A DNA stretch of 64,000 nucleotides from Dyella acidisoli (GCF_030160295.1 NZ_BSOB01000006.1:150767-214766), one strand, 5' to 3'; shown: positions 34,063 through 49,650, numbered from the stretch's first letter. Translations and numbers: made by a program. Notes: generated by a model from the letters alone, not told the origin.

Positions 34063-37000
34063 ATGAAGAATTACTTGGGCGGCTATCGGCCGCACCGTAA
34101 GGCGCTTGCTGTCGCGTTGGGCATGAGCCTGGCCGGCGTGGCCATGGCGCAGTCCACTACCGGCACATTTGTGGGCCAGGCGCCGGTCGGCGATTCGGTT
34201 ACGGTCGTGAGTGCAACCGGCCTTACCCGCGAAGCACCGGTCGACAGCTCCGGCCACTACCGCATTGCCAACATGCCGGTCGGCACCTACACGGTGCAGC
34301 TGAAGAAAGACGGTTCGGTGGTCGACAGCCGCGACAACGTGACGCTCGCCGTAGGCATCAGCACTGAAATTTCCTTCGCAGCCAAAACGCTGAGCACCGT
34401 TACGGTGAATGCGAATGCGCTGCCACAGATTGACGTTGCATCGGTGGATTCGCGCTCGGTCATCACGTCCAAGGATCTGGAGCGTCTGCCGCTTGGCCGT
34501 TCGGCCGAAGCCATCGCGCTGCTGGCGCCAGGCGTTGTGCAAGGCAGTGGTTACTTCAACAACTCGCTCTCCTTCGGTGGCGGCAGCCCCAGCGAGAACG
34601 CGTATTACATAAACGGTTTCAGCAGCTCCGATCCGCTGTCCAATCTGGGCGGCGTGGGCCTGCCCTACGGCTCGATCGATCAGCAGGAAACCTACATCGG
34701 CGGTTACAGCGCGAAGTACGGCCGCTCGGACGGCGGCGTCATCAACCAGATCGGTAAGCGTGGTACCAACGAGTGGCATTTTGGTGGCCAGATGCTTTGG
34801 GAACCGCGTTTCCTGGAATCCGATCCGCAGAACCGCTACTACCCCAACATGGCGCTGCCTTCGGGCTACAGCTATGCCAAATCGAACCTGCCGGGCACGC
34901 TCTATCAGTACCGCAAGGGCGATAAGCAATGGCGCACGGTGTATGACGCTTACGTGGGCGGCCCGCTGATCAAGGACAAGCTGTTCTTCTTCCTGTCGGC
35001 CGAAGCGGAGAAGGTGGAAGGTCGCAGTACCAATACGGTGGATGCTTCGCAGGCGGCTTATCTCAAGTACATCAACAAGCTGCAGAAGTTCTACGGCAAG
35101 ATCGACTGGAACATCACCGACAACCATCTGCTGGAACTCACGCACATCGTGAACAAGCAGCCTGCCGATGCAGGCGCGAGTGATCCACTGAAGCCGAGCT
35201 CCGGCGAATACTACGCCTTCAACTACGCCAACCTCGGTACCGGTGGTGCGAAGGGTCTGTACCCGGTGTGGTCCAAGGACTCCACCACGCTAGACATCAT
35301 CAAGTACACCGGCTACATCACGCAGGACTTGACGGTGAGCGCGACCTACGGTCGCAACAAGGTGACGAACTTCACCCAGATTCCAGGCCAGAATGACACC
35401 GACCCGTTCATCGCCAACCCGCTCAACCAAAATCCCGCATATACCGGCGGCGGCACGATCACCAACGGCAACACCGTTCGCCTGATCAATTCGCCAGACG
35501 CCCAGACCCGTACGCACGGTCTGCGTTTGGACGTCGATTACCACCTGGGTAGCCATGATCTGTCGGTGGGTATCGACAACATGTACTACCACGCTGCCGA
35601 TCAGGGCCAGGTCACCAGCGGCCCCGGCTACGCTTGGTATTACTTCATCACCAAGACCCCGAACAGCCCCATCAACAGCTACTCCGCTGCACCGGGCACT
35701 CCGTACTACGTGCGGCAGCGCATTTTCCACGACGCCACCAGCATGTCCGTGGCGCAGAAGGCGTACTACCTGGAAGACAAGTGGCAGGTCACCGACCGCT
35801 GGATGGTGGACGTTGGTTTGCGCAACGACAAGTTCACCAACTACAACAATAGCGAGCAGCCTTATGTCCGCAGCGGCAATCAATGGGCACCGCGCCTGGG
35901 CGCGAGTTGGGATGTGTTCGGCGATGCCAGCCTGAAGCTATACGCCAACCTTGGCCGTTACTACCTCGCGCTGCCGAGCAGCGTGGCCATCCGCGGCGCT
36001 TCGGCATCGACGTATACGGATCAATACTTCACCTACACAGGTATCGCCGCGAACGGTGCACCTACCGGCGTAGCCGCTCTTGGTCCGGCTCACTCGGCAG
36101 ACAACGAATACGGCGTCACGCCCGATCCGAAGACCTTCACCGCCACCAACCTGCGTTCGGAATACCAGGATGAGCTGATCCTCGGTTTCGACAAGACGCT
36201 TGGCCCGAGCTGGACCACCGGCGCGAAGTTCACGCTGCGTAAGTTGGAAAGTGCGATCGACGACGTCTGCGACATGGACAAGTTGGCGGCCAAGATGCAA
36301 TCGATGGGTTTGGATCCCTCGTTGTACAACACCACTCAGCCGGGTTGCCGTCTGATCAATCCGGGCCAGAGCAACGACTTCCTGGTGTCGCGCATCGACG
36401 GCAGCGGCTACAGCAAGGTGACGATGACCAAGAGCGACTGGGGCTTCACCGATGGTGCGAAGCGCAAGTACTACGCGCTGAACATGTACCTGGAGCACCC
36501 GTTCGATGGTAAGTGGCAGGGTCGCCTGGATTACACGTTCTCGCGTAGCTATGGCAACACCGAAGGTCAGGTGCGTTCGGACATCGGCCAGACCGACGTC
36601 AGCAAGACCGAGGACTGGGACTTCGCGTCGATCATGGCGAACAGTAACGGTGTGCTGTTCAACGATCGTACGCACCAGATCAAAGCTTACGGTGCTTACG
36701 CGGTGACGCCGGAGTGGATGGTGTCGGCCCGCGTGTTGCTGACCTCGGGTGCACCGAAGAGCTGTCTCGGCTACTACCCTGCACCGGACACCGATCCGTC
36801 GGGATATGGTTCGGCCTATCACTACTGCTTTGCCCAGGCTTCGGCTCCGGGTGCAGTGGGCCGCATGCCCTGGAACCAACGCCTGGATCTGGGCGTGAAC
36901 TATCGCCCGATGTTCGCGCAGCAGAAGCTGGCCTTCGGCCTGGATGTGTTCAACGTGTTGAACCGTCAGGTGCCGACTCAGTGGAGTGCCACCAGCGAAT

Positions 37001-37095
37001 CCGCGTCGCCTGGCACAGTGCTCAATACGTACGGCATCGGCATGTACTACACGCAGCCGCGTTACGTACGTCTGTCGGTGTCTTACGACTACTGA
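34063..37095 (+). CDS. Oar-like TonB-dependent receptor 4 with carboxypeptidase regulatory-like domain
   Basis: A 1010-residue receptor of the Oar/SusC-like kind. After the signal peptide (about 1-31, ending AMAQ) comes a carboxypeptidase-regulatory-like beta-sandwich of about 85 residues (SGHYRIANMPVGTYTVQLKKDG), then a plug (about 115-235, SAKYGRSDGGVINQIGKRG) and a very long barrel that ends in VSYDY. Oar-type receptors are known in Myxococcus and Xanthomonas and take up large substrates or protein ligands. The ATG at 34063 is preceded by GGGGAAAA; an earlier TTG at 34042 is less likely. It is divergent from receptor 3. Confidence 0.92.
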   Translation: MKNYLGGYRPHRKALAVALGMSLAGVAMAQSTTGTFVGQAPVGDSVTVVSATGLTREAPVDSSGHYRIANMPVGTYTVQLKKDGSVVDSRDNVTLAVGISTEISFAAKTLSTVTVNANALPQIDVASVDSRSVITSKDLERLPLGRSAEAIALLAPGVVQGSGYFNNSLSFGGGSPSENAYYINGFSSSDPLSNLGGVGLPYGSIDQQETYIGGYSAKYGRSDGGVINQIGKRGTNEWHFGGQMLWEPRFLESDPQNRYYPNMALPSGYSYAKSNLPGTLYQYRKGDKQWRTVYDAYVGGPLIKDKLFFFLSAEAEKVEGRSTNTVDASQAAYLKYINKLQKFYGKIDWNITDNHLLELTHIVNKQPADAGASDPLKPSSGEYYAFNYANLGTGGAKGLYPVWSKDSTTLDIIKYTGYITQDLTVSATYGRNKVTNFTQIPGQNDTDPFIANPLNQNPAYTGGGTITNGNTVRLINSPDAQTRTHGLRLDVDYHLGSHDLSVGIDNMYYHAADQGQVTSGPGYAWYYFITKTPNSPINSYSAAPGTPYYVRQRIFHDATSMSVAQKAYYLEDKWQVTDRWMVDVGLRNDKFTNYNNSEQPYVRSGNQWAPRLGASWDVFGDASLKLYANLGRYYLALPSSVAIRGASASTYTDQYFTYTGIAANGAPTGVAALGPAHSADNEYGVTPDPKTFTATNLRSEYQDELILGFDKTLGPSWTTGAKFTLRKLESAIDDVCDMDKLAAKMQSMGLDPSLYNTTQPGCRLINPGQSNDFLVSRIDGSGYSKVTMTKSDWGFTDGAKRKYYALNMYLEHPFDGKWQGRLDYTFSRSYGNTEGQVRSDIGQTDVSKTEDWDFASIMANSNGVLFNDRTHQIKAYGAYAVTPEWMVSARVLLTSGAPKSCLGYYPAPDTDPSGYGSAYHYCFAQASAPGAVGRMPWNQRLDLGVNYRPMFAQQKLAFGLDVFNVLNRQVPTQWSATSESASPGTVLNTYGIGMYYTQPRYVRLSVSYDY

Positions 37096-37143
37096 TAGCA
37101 AGTTCGGTAATGGGCGTTCTTCCCAGAGACGTCCACTTCCCCG

Positions 37144-37176
37144 CTCGCCCCGGTTTACGCCGGGGCGAGTTTTTTT
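37144..37176 (+). terminator. Rho-independent terminator of receptor 4
   Basis: CTCGCCCCGG-TTTACG-CCGGGGCGAG stem followed by TTTTTTT, about 50 bases beyond the receptor 4 stop. Confidence 0.9.
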
Positions 37177-37236
37177 CGGCTGCCCGGGAAAAGGTCACGT
37201 AAGTTGGGGCGCTATTTTCATCGATCTTCGTAAAAC

Positions 37237-37270
37237 AAAACGGCGCGCCGATCACTCGACGCGCCGTTTT
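37237..37270 (-). terminator. Terminator of receptor 5
   Basis: AAAACGGCGCGCCG / CGACGCGCCGTTTT with one G-T pair and a short loop, followed by T residues when read on the reverse strand. The same stem sequence (CGGCGCG) is used in the terminators of receptors 2 and 3. Confidence 0.8.
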
Positions 37271-37317
37271 CACATCAACTGCATCGCCATGACGCGATAC
37301 AGCCTTTCAACCACTGC

Positions 37318-40095
37318 TTACTCGAACGTGTACTTCGCACCCACCGTGAAATAACGGCCGATGGCGCCGGTGGAATCCAACGGGTTGTAGTTCATCGCGC
37401 CGTAGGTCGTCGGGTCGAGCGGAGCAATTTCGTCGGTCACGTTCTGGATCGAACCGAACACTTCGAAGTTGTTCGCGAAGTGATAACGAGCCGAGAGATC
37501 CACTGTGGTGAACGACGGAATGCGGCAATGCTCCGGTGCGTCCGTGCCATCGGCAAACGACGTGTTGCACGGAGCGCCCGCATAAGGCACGTTCTTGAAC
37601 GCGCTGCGATAGTTCACTGTGGCACCCAACGAGAAGTTGTTGATGTCCCAGCCGGCAGTGATCTGTGCACGATGGCGCGGCGTACCGATACAGTTGGTGG
37701 TATCGCAGTTGCCGTGCGTGCCCGCGTACTGCACGGTGCCACTGGCGTCCTCACGTGCATACGAGATCAAACGCGTAGCATTCAGATCGAAGTTCAACCT
37801 GCCGTACGTGCCCAGGTCGAAGCGCTGCGTGAAATCCAGATCGACGCCACGCACCGAGGTCGCTGCGGAGTTGATGTAGCTACCTTCCGCTGCCAGCAGC
37901 GTACCGCTGTTGGGGATGCCGGGCAGATTGTTGTCCGAGCGGATCACGTTGCCCGCGGCGATTGCCGAAGCGGCCGTGCTCTGATTGATTTCATCGGTAC
38001 GACGAATGCGCCAGTAATCGACGGTCAACGACGTATCCGCAGTCGGTGCCAACACGATGCCGCCGGTGTAGCTGCGCGAACGCTCCGGCTTCAGATGTGC
38101 ATTCGGCCCAGTGATGATGGCAATAGCGGCATTGCAGTCCGCCTGCGAAGCACCCGGCAACGGAGCGCCGTTCGGGCAACGCACTGGATCGGGAGCATTG
38201 GTGAACGCGGCCAGGCGGCCACCGGTTTCAGCCGGGTTCGGTGCACGGAAACCACCTGCGAACGTGCCGCGCAGCGACAGCCATGGCGTTGGCGACCACT
38301 TGAGGCCGAACTTCGGTGTGACCGCGGTGCTGCCGGATTTGTAGCTATCCACGCGGCCCGCAGCCGAGACTTCCAACGTGCTCAGCACCGGTGCATCCAA
38401 TTCGAAATAGCCGGCCGCCACGGATTGCGAGCCCTTATAGGCCGAGTAACCCAGACCGATGATGTCGCCCGTGTCGGTATACGTGGTTGGCGTGAGCGAC
38501 ACGGCCGTGCGGCGATATTCAGCGCCAAGTGCCAAGCCGAGCGGACCGCCAGGCAGATCAAACAGAGTGCGCGTGACCTTGGCGTCGATCGAGTCGAGCA
38601 CACTGCTGGCGTCCGCGTGCAGCGTCGGCGAGATGTAGTTGTAGATACCCGGGTTGTTCAAACCGGAGTTCTCACCGATGCGCCAGTAGCCGAACGGACT
38701 GTTGGGATTGGTGAGCGCATCGCGCACCGCGCTGTAACGCAGATAGCCCCAGCGCGAGCTGGTGAGATCGGTGCCCGAATGCATGTACGCGGCATCGTAA
38801 TCCCACGAACCAAAGGTGCCCTTCACGCCGACCAGGAAGCGATAGAAGTCATTGTCGGTGCGCGTCACGCGCGGACCGACATCCCACGCGGAGTAACGCA
38901 GACGTGCGTTCGTGCCGTAGGGATTGTCGGGATCGCCAGGTCCAAGCACCACGGCGCCTGCGCCGCTGCTGGCATTGACCGGGCCGCCCGGATAACCCCA
39001 GGCACCGGAGACGCCCGACGGTGTGGTCTGGAACTTGGAAACCTTGTTCGAGTAGCCAAATTCGCTATACACCTGCGTGTCGTCGGATACCTTGTAGGTG
39101 CCGCGCACGAACAAGTTGATCGAGCGATCGCTCGGCGTGATCCAGCGGAACTTCGCCGTATCCCACAAGCAGCCGCCACCGCCGCCAGCCTGCGAAATGT
39201 TGGAGAACTGTCCGCAGCCAGGCAGCGACGTGTAGAGACCCGTAGCCGGATCGCGCACCGCACCCGTCGGCGAACTGCCTGCCACGGCGCCACCGCTGGT
39301 GATCGCACCGCCGAGGAACTGGCTGCCTGTCGCGCTGTAACCCCACGGACGCAGATCGCCCGTACCAATCCATTTGCGATCGCTGCGATCGGTCGCGAGG
39401 ATCGCGTCGTCCTTGATGCCTTCCAGGTTGAACAGGATGTTGTAGCGATCCTTGTTGAGGTCGCCCGTACCTGCCGTCAGCGAGGCCTTGTAACGATTGC
39501 CGTCGCCGTTGCCGGAAACACCGGTCGAAACTTTGGCCACTGCGCCGTGGAAGTCGCTTCTCAAGATGATGTTGACCACGCCGGCGATGGCGTCGGAACC
39601 GTAAATAGCGGATGCACCGTCCTTCAGCACTTCGATGCGTTCCACTGCTTCCATCGGGATGGTGCTGAGGTCGGTGAAGACTTTCTGGCCGTCATCGGCC
39701 AAGCCGAACGACGCCATGCGGCGACCATTGAGCAGCACCAGCGTGGAACCAGCACCGAGGCCGCGCAGCGAAACGCCGGTGGCGCCGCTGGCAAAGCCGT
39801 TGCCAAACGTGGAAGGAATCGAGCCGGCACCATCAACAGTCAGGCGCTGCAGGAAGTCGGCAACCGTCGGCAGGCCGCTCGCCTGCAGATCCTTGGCAGT
39901 GATGACTTGCACCGGCGAAGCGGTTTCCAGGTCGGTACGCGGAATGCTGGAACCGGTCACCACGACCTTCTCCAGCGTCTTCGTGGATTGCGTTGCGTCT
40001 TGCGATTGCGCGTTCGCCGCGAATGCAAAACCGGCGGAACCCGCGAACAAGGTCCACACGATAGCGTCGCGCAGCCGTGTCGTTCTCATACGCAT
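37318..40095 (-). CDS. TonB-dependent outer-membrane receptor 5
   Basis: A 925-residue receptor of the same broad class as receptors 2 and 3 but clearly more distant. The signal peptide ends near NAQS (about residue 30). LEKVVVTGSSIPRTDLETAS leads into the plug, with GVSLRGLGAGSTLVLLNGRR and SAIYGSDAIAGVVNIILRS. A glycine-rich surface loop (QAGGGGGCLWDT, about 309-320) is unusual. The chain ends KYTFE, with the aromatic residue one before the end. It is convergent with receptor 4, each with its own terminator. Confidence 0.92.
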   Translation of the reverse strand: MRMRTTRLRDAIVWTLFAGSAGFAFAANAQSQDATQSTKTLEKVVVTGSSIPRTDLETASPVQVITAKDLQASGLPTVADFLQRLTVDGAGSIPSTFGNGFASGATGVSLRGLGAGSTLVLLNGRRMASFGLADDGQKVFTDLSTIPMEAVERIEVLKDGASAIYGSDAIAGVVNIILRSDFHGAVAKVSTGVSGNGDGNRYKASLTAGTGDLNKDRYNILFNLEGIKDDAILATDRSDRKWIGTGDLRPWGYSATGSQFLGGAITSGGAVAGSSPTGAVRDPATGLYTSLPGCGQFSNISQAGGGGGCLWDTAKFRWITPSDRSINLFVRGTYKVSDDTQVYSEFGYSNKVSKFQTTPSGVSGAWGYPGGPVNASSGAGAVVLGPGDPDNPYGTNARLRYSAWDVGPRVTRTDNDFYRFLVGVKGTFGSWDYDAAYMHSGTDLTSSRWGYLRYSAVRDALTNPNSPFGYWRIGENSGLNNPGIYNYISPTLHADASSVLDSIDAKVTRTLFDLPGGPLGLALGAEYRRTAVSLTPTTYTDTGDIIGLGYSAYKGSQSVAAGYFELDAPVLSTLEVSAAGRVDSYKSGSTAVTPKFGLKWSPTPWLSLRGTFAGGFRAPNPAETGGRLAAFTNAPDPVRCPNGAPLPGASQADCNAAIAIITGPNAHLKPERSRSYTGGIVLAPTADTSLTVDYWRIRRTDEINQSTAASAIAAGNVIRSDNNLPGIPNSGTLLAAEGSYINSAATSVRGVDLDFTQRFDLGTYGRLNFDLNATRLISYAREDASGTVQYAGTHGNCDTTNCIGTPRHRAQITAGWDINNFSLGATVNYRSAFKNVPYAGAPCNTSFADGTDAPEHCRIPSFTTVDLSARYHFANNFEVFGSIQNVTDEIAPLDPTTYGAMNYNPLDSTGAIGRYFTVGAKYTFE

Positions 40096-40531
40096 GAATG
40101 AAATCTCCCTCGTTTCGGCAGCAGATGTGGGGTATGGGTAGGGCTCTGCTGACTCCCCTAGCGCATAAACCTACGTCGTAAGAAGATGCGCATTTCAGGA
40201 TAGTACCCACACTTCGCAAGAAATTAACAGTACCGCTTGGCCCAAGAAGACGGCTTAAATGGCCTCATTTGGCTCGAAAAATTTCTTAAATCTTTGAACT
40301 ATAAGGGTCAGCGCATACGACTGTCGCGCATGTGCAATCGCAGCATTTTGCGATTCCACATGACGTGTTTGGACAAATTCGTAGGTGCGATCGAATGATT
40401 TCGAGCTCGCGTCGTGCGTGGGTCGCACCCCAACCCCTAAAACATCCTGGCCATGCAGATCGCGGCAATAAAAAAAGCGGCGCATTGAACATGCGCCGCT
40501 TTTTTGAGCCGAACTTGGTTGCGCGTATGGG
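40096..40531. other. Gap between receptor 5 and gltD
   Basis: 436 bases without a gene. It holds the promoter region of receptor 5, a decayed R2-like fragment (about 40421-40440, GTCGCACCCCAACCCC) and the gltD terminator. Confidence 0.55.
40471..40505 (-). terminator. Rho-independent terminator of gltBD
   Basis: AAAAAAGCGGCGCAT-TGAAC-ATGCGCCGCTTTTTT, a near-perfect stem flanked by A and T runs, so it works in both directions. It lies 27 bases after the gltD stop. Confidence 0.92.
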
Positions 40532-46407
<5,876 letters not shown>

Positions 46408-46434
46408 GAGTTTTCTTCCTCCCGGCTCGCTAGG

Positions 46435-46490
46435 GCGCAAAAAGCCCGCCGCCGAGGAGGCGGCAAGCTGCATGCGAATAAGGCTTGCAA
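46435..46490 (-). promoter_or_regulatory. Terminator-like hairpin and alternative stem in the gltB leader
   Basis: Read on the reverse strand: GCCGCC-TCCTC-GGCGGC (46448-46464) followed by GGGCTTTTT, an intrinsic-terminator shape, ends about 30 bases before the gltB ATG. Just upstream, GCAAGC (46483-46488) can pair with GCTTGC (46463-46468), which overlaps the terminator stem by two bases. This is the layout of an attenuator with competing stems. Confidence 0.45.
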
Positions 46491-46671
46491 CCCGACTTTA
46501 AGCACAACTTGTGCGTCGCGTCAAAGCCGGCTAGACGTCCAAATGAAAAATGGTCGTTAGGCGTAACAGTGCGCGCTAACAGACCAGTCCCGTGCGCTCG
46601 CCCCCAAAGGCGCAACGGAGCGCCGTTTACGGCGTCTCGCGAGAACAGTCCAGCTCATAGATAATTCGCGC

Positions 46672-47871
46672 ATGCTCATACATCTCCGCGCCTCCCGCCC
46701 GCTCGCTTTCATCCTGATCGCCATTGCGATCGCCCTTTCTTCCAGCTTTCCCGTCAGCGCCGCACAGGACAACAAGGCCGAAGCCGAACAGGCCCAGACC
46801 AAGCAGCAGCTGACAGACCTGCGCGCCAAGATGCAGGCGTTGGCCAAAGAGCAGGCCGACACCGCCGCCAAGCGCGACAGTGCGAACGCCGAGCTGGCCA
46901 AGCAATCCGATGCTGTGGCCACCGCTGCCAAGCTGGTACGCGACACCGACGCCCAGATCGCCGCCAAGCAGCAGCAACTCGATCAGTTACAAACGCAACG
47001 ATCGGTACTCAACCAGAGCCTCAGCAGTCAGCGCGCCGCGATTGCCGATTTGCTGCGCGCCACCTACGCCGTCGGTCACGGCTCGGATCTGCGCCTATTG
47101 CTGGGCGACGAAGACATCGCGCGCATCGCCCGTTCGCTGGCGTATTCCAAATATTTCCAGCAAGACCGCATGCAGAAAGTGCAGCAGCTGATGACCGAAC
47201 TGGCCAAACTGCAGGATCTGGAAAACCAGATCACTACCGAGCAGCAGGCGCTGGAAGCCACCCGCACAGAGCGCCAGCAACAGGCCTCGACGCTGCAACA
47301 GCAACGCAAACAACAGCAGCAGCTCGCCAGCCAGATCGACGCACAATATAAGAATCAGGCGCAGAAGCTTGCGACGATGAAGCAGAACGAGCAATCGCTC
47401 AACGATCTGCTGACGAAATTGCAGAAGGCCATCGACGACGCGGCCCGCGAAGCGGAGCGCAAGGCCCACGCCAATCCCACTGTTCCCAGTGGCAGCACCG
47501 GCAAGGCGATGGCCAACATCCGTGGCAACCTGCCTTGGCCGGCGCCCGGGCCCGTGCATACGTTTGGTAACGGCGTGCTGATCGGCGCGCCACGCGGCGC
47601 AGATGTGAAAGCTGTGGCGCGCGGACGAGTGGTGTACGCGCACTTTCTGCGCGGCTACGGGCAACTTATCATTCTCAGTCACGGCAATGGCTGGCTGAGC
47701 ATGTACGGGAACAACGAAACCCTGCTGCACGGCGTGGGCGACGATGTCGCAGCGGGCGAAGCACTGGGCACCGCCATGCTGAGCACTGGCGACAACACCG
47801 GGGTGTATTTCGAGCTGCGGCAAAACGGGAAACCGATGGATCCGCGGACTTGGTTGAATCAGAAGCGCTAA
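46672..47871 (+). CDS. envC: EnvC-like murein hydrolase activator
   Basis: A 399-residue periplasmic protein. The signal peptide (about 1-27) is followed by a long coiled coil (about 30-265, rich in Gln, Lys and Ala) and a C-terminal LytM/M23-type domain from about 285 (GVLIGAPRGADVKAVARGRVVYAH). EnvC uses its degenerate LytM domain to switch on cell-wall amidases at the division septum, and the coiled coil binds FtsEX. The zinc-binding histidines of active M23 peptidases are not all in place, in line with an activator. A ctpA-type protease gene follows, as is common in gammaproteobacteria. A TAGATAAT close to the ATG suggests a very short leader. Confidence 0.9.
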   Translation: MLIHLRASRPLAFILIAIAIALSSSFPVSAAQDNKAEAEQAQTKQQLTDLRAKMQALAKEQADTAAKRDSANAELAKQSDAVATAAKLVRDTDAQIAAKQQQLDQLQTQRSVLNQSLSSQRAAIADLLRATYAVGHGSDLRLLLGDEDIARIARSLAYSKYFQQDRMQKVQQLMTELAKLQDLENQITTEQQALEATRTERQQQASTLQQQRKQQQQLASQIDAQYKNQAQKLATMKQNEQSLNDLLTKLQKAIDDAAREAERKAHANPTVPSGSTGKAMANIRGNLPWPAPGPVHTFGNGVLIGAPRGADVKAVARGRVVYAHFLRGYGQLIILSHGNGWLSMYGNNETLLHGVGDDVAAGEALGTAMLSTGDNTGVYFELRQNGKPMDPRTWLNQKR

Positions 47872-47887
47872 CGCTTGTGACGCCATG

Positions 47888-47960
47888 CCCCCTCTCCCCG
47901 CCGGGGAAAACATTTCTTCCTTTCTCTTTCCCCAAGGGGAAACGAGGTGGGGTGAGGGGC
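47888..47960. repeat. C-rich palindromic repeat (family R3), long form
   Basis: CCCCTCTCCCCGCCGGGG and an inverted CTTTCCCCAAGGGGAAACGA with GGTGGGGTGAGGGG. It matches the double-copy layout at the left end of the window. Confidence 0.78.
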
Positions 47961-48044
47961 TGAGCTTGCCCGAAACTTGTTCTAGCCTGCGAACATTTTC
48001 ACAAATCATTTCGCGCAGCGGAGCAAGCCGCGCGGCAAGATTTG

Positions 48045-48083
48045 CCCCTCACCCCGGCCCTCTCCCCGGAGGGGAGAGGGAGT
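48045..48083. repeat. C-rich palindromic repeat (family R3)
   Basis: CCCCTCACCCCGGCCCTCTC followed by CCCGGAGGGGAGAGGGA, upstream of ctpA. Confidence 0.82.
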
Positions 48084-48188
48084 AGAGATATTTGAAGCCC
48101 ACTTCGGCGTATGCTTTCAGCATGAATTTCGACGGCCCCGAGCGGTCTCAACGAGGTCGTCACATCACTTCTTGTGGAGTTTTGCCCC

Positions 48189-49550
48189 ATGCGTTTCCCC
48201 CGCTCCTGCCTGCTCGCCCTGTTGCTGGCGACGCCCCTGTTGCACGCGCAGGCGGCGCCTGATGCGGCGCCCGCCGCCAGCGATCCCGCCCCCGCCAAGG
48301 CGACGAGCAGCGCGGCACCGGCAGACCAGGTAAACATGGATGACGTGCGCAACTTCGCTCACGTCTACCAGATCATCCGCCAGGCTTACGTCGAAAAGGT
48401 CGACAGCAAGACCCTGATGAACGATGCGATCAAGGGTATGCTCGCCGGCCTCGATCCGCACAGCGCCTATCTCGACAAAGAGGGTCTGCAGGAACTCAAC
48501 GAGGACACCACCGGCCAGTACGGCGGCTTAGGTATCGAGGTCATGCAGGACAACGGCATGCTGAAGATCGTCTCGCCGATCGACGACACGCCTGCTTCGC
48601 GCGCCGGCATCAAGCCGGGCGACGTGATCACCTCGGTCAACGGCAAAGTGATCACGCCTGACAACATCGACAGCATGTTCGACGCGCTACGTGGTGATCC
48701 GGGCAGCAAGATCACGCTGGGCATCCTGCATGAAAAGGCCGACCAGCCGGTCAATATGACGCTCACCCGCGAGCGCATCTCCATGACCAGCGTGAAAGTG
48801 CGCGAACTCGAACCCGGCTACGCCTATATCCGCATCAGCCAGTTCCAGGACGACACGGCCAGCGATCTGGAAAAGAAACTGGGTGCACTGACCCAGAAGA
48901 ACGGCGCACAGAAGGGTGCGATCCTGGATCTGCGCTCCAACCCAGGCGGTCTGCTCACGGCGGCGGTATCGGTGAGCGATGACTTCCTCGACTCCGGCAA
49001 CATTGTTACCACGCGTGGCCGCCTGCCCGACTCCAACCTCACCTTCGCCGCGCATCCCGGTGACTTGTTGAACGGCGCGCCGATGGTGCTGCTGGCCGAC
49101 AACGGCACTGCCTCTGCGGCAGAGATCGTGGCCGGTGCGCTCAAGGACAACCATCGTGCGTTGATCGTCGGTCGCCGCACCTTCGGCAAGGGTGTGGTGC
49201 AGACCGTGCTGCCGCTCGACAGCGATCATGCGGTAAAGCTCACCACGGCGCGCTACTACACGCCCAACGGCACGTCGATCCAGGCCGAAGGGATCAAGCC
49301 GGACATCCCGCTTGCCGACCTCACCGTGGCCAAGGTGGACGATACGCAGAACCCGATCAGCTCCGAAGCTGACTTGCCGCATCACCTGGCCAATGAAGCC
49401 AATGCGAACAGTGACGGCATCAATAACGATGGTAGTGCGGAGAATGCAAAGCTGGCGACCAGCGACTATGCGCTGTCGCAGGCATTGAACATTCTGAAGG
49501 GCCTGGCGCTGCGCAAGGATGGCGGGCAGTCGGCGGCGTCGGCTCACTGA
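48189..49550 (+). CDS. ctpA: Carboxy-terminal processing protease CtpA (S41 family)
   Basis: A 453-residue periplasmic serine protease. A signal peptide (about 1-20) and an Ala/Pro-rich linker precede the N-terminal cap, the PDZ domain (about 108-190, QYGGLGIEV onwards) and the catalytic core. The Ser-Lys dyad is Ser309 (NGTASAAEI) and Lys334 (RTFGKGVVQ), with Gln338 in the usual supporting place. Such proteases trim or degrade envelope proteins, including cell-wall hydrolases, which fits the adjacent envC. The ATG at 48189 is preceded by GTGGAG, which an alternative GTG start at 48174 would include. It is convergent with receptor 6 across R3 repeats. Confidence 0.93.
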   Translation: MRFPRSCLLALLLATPLLHAQAAPDAAPAASDPAPAKATSSAAPADQVNMDDVRNFAHVYQIIRQAYVEKVDSKTLMNDAIKGMLAGLDPHSAYLDKEGLQELNEDTTGQYGGLGIEVMQDNGMLKIVSPIDDTPASRAGIKPGDVITSVNGKVITPDNIDSMFDALRGDPGSKITLGILHEKADQPVNMTLTRERISMTSVKVRELEPGYAYIRISQFQDDTASDLEKKLGALTQKNGAQKGAILDLRSNPGGLLTAAVSVSDDFLDSGNIVTTRGRLPDSNLTFAAHPGDLLNGAPMVLLADNGTASAAEIVAGALKDNHRALIVGRRTFGKGVVQTVLPLDSDHAVKLTTARYYTPNGTSIQAEGIKPDIPLADLTVAKVDDTQNPISSEADLPHHLANEANANSDGINNDGSAENAKLATSDYALSQALNILKGLALRKDGGQSAASAH

Positions 49551-49555
49551 TAAAT

Positions 49556-49592
49556 CCCCCTCTCCCTCCGGGAGAGGGGTTAGGGTGAGGGT
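49556..49592. repeat. C-rich palindromic repeat (family R3)
   Basis: CCCCCTCTCCCTCCGGGAGA followed by GGGGTTAGGGTGAGGG directly after ctpA. Confidence 0.82.
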
Positions 49593-49650
49593 GCAATCGG
49601 CGCGCGATCGCAACGACTTGCGTGAGAGGTTGGCATCGCGCTTCGCCCGA

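Larger units (their letters stand above)
47872..48188. other. Gap between envC and ctpA filled with R3 repeats
   Basis: 317 bases that are mostly repeat: copies at 47888-47960 and 48045-48083. The last 100 bases before ctpA carry no recognisable promoter; GTGGAG precedes the ctpA ATG. Confidence 0.6.

Noticed and set aside
37480-40101. An 873-codon forward open frame opposite receptor 5
   Set aside because: Despite its length it has no signal peptide, domain or motif, is very rich in Arg/Ala/His, and mirrors a clear TonB receptor exactly.
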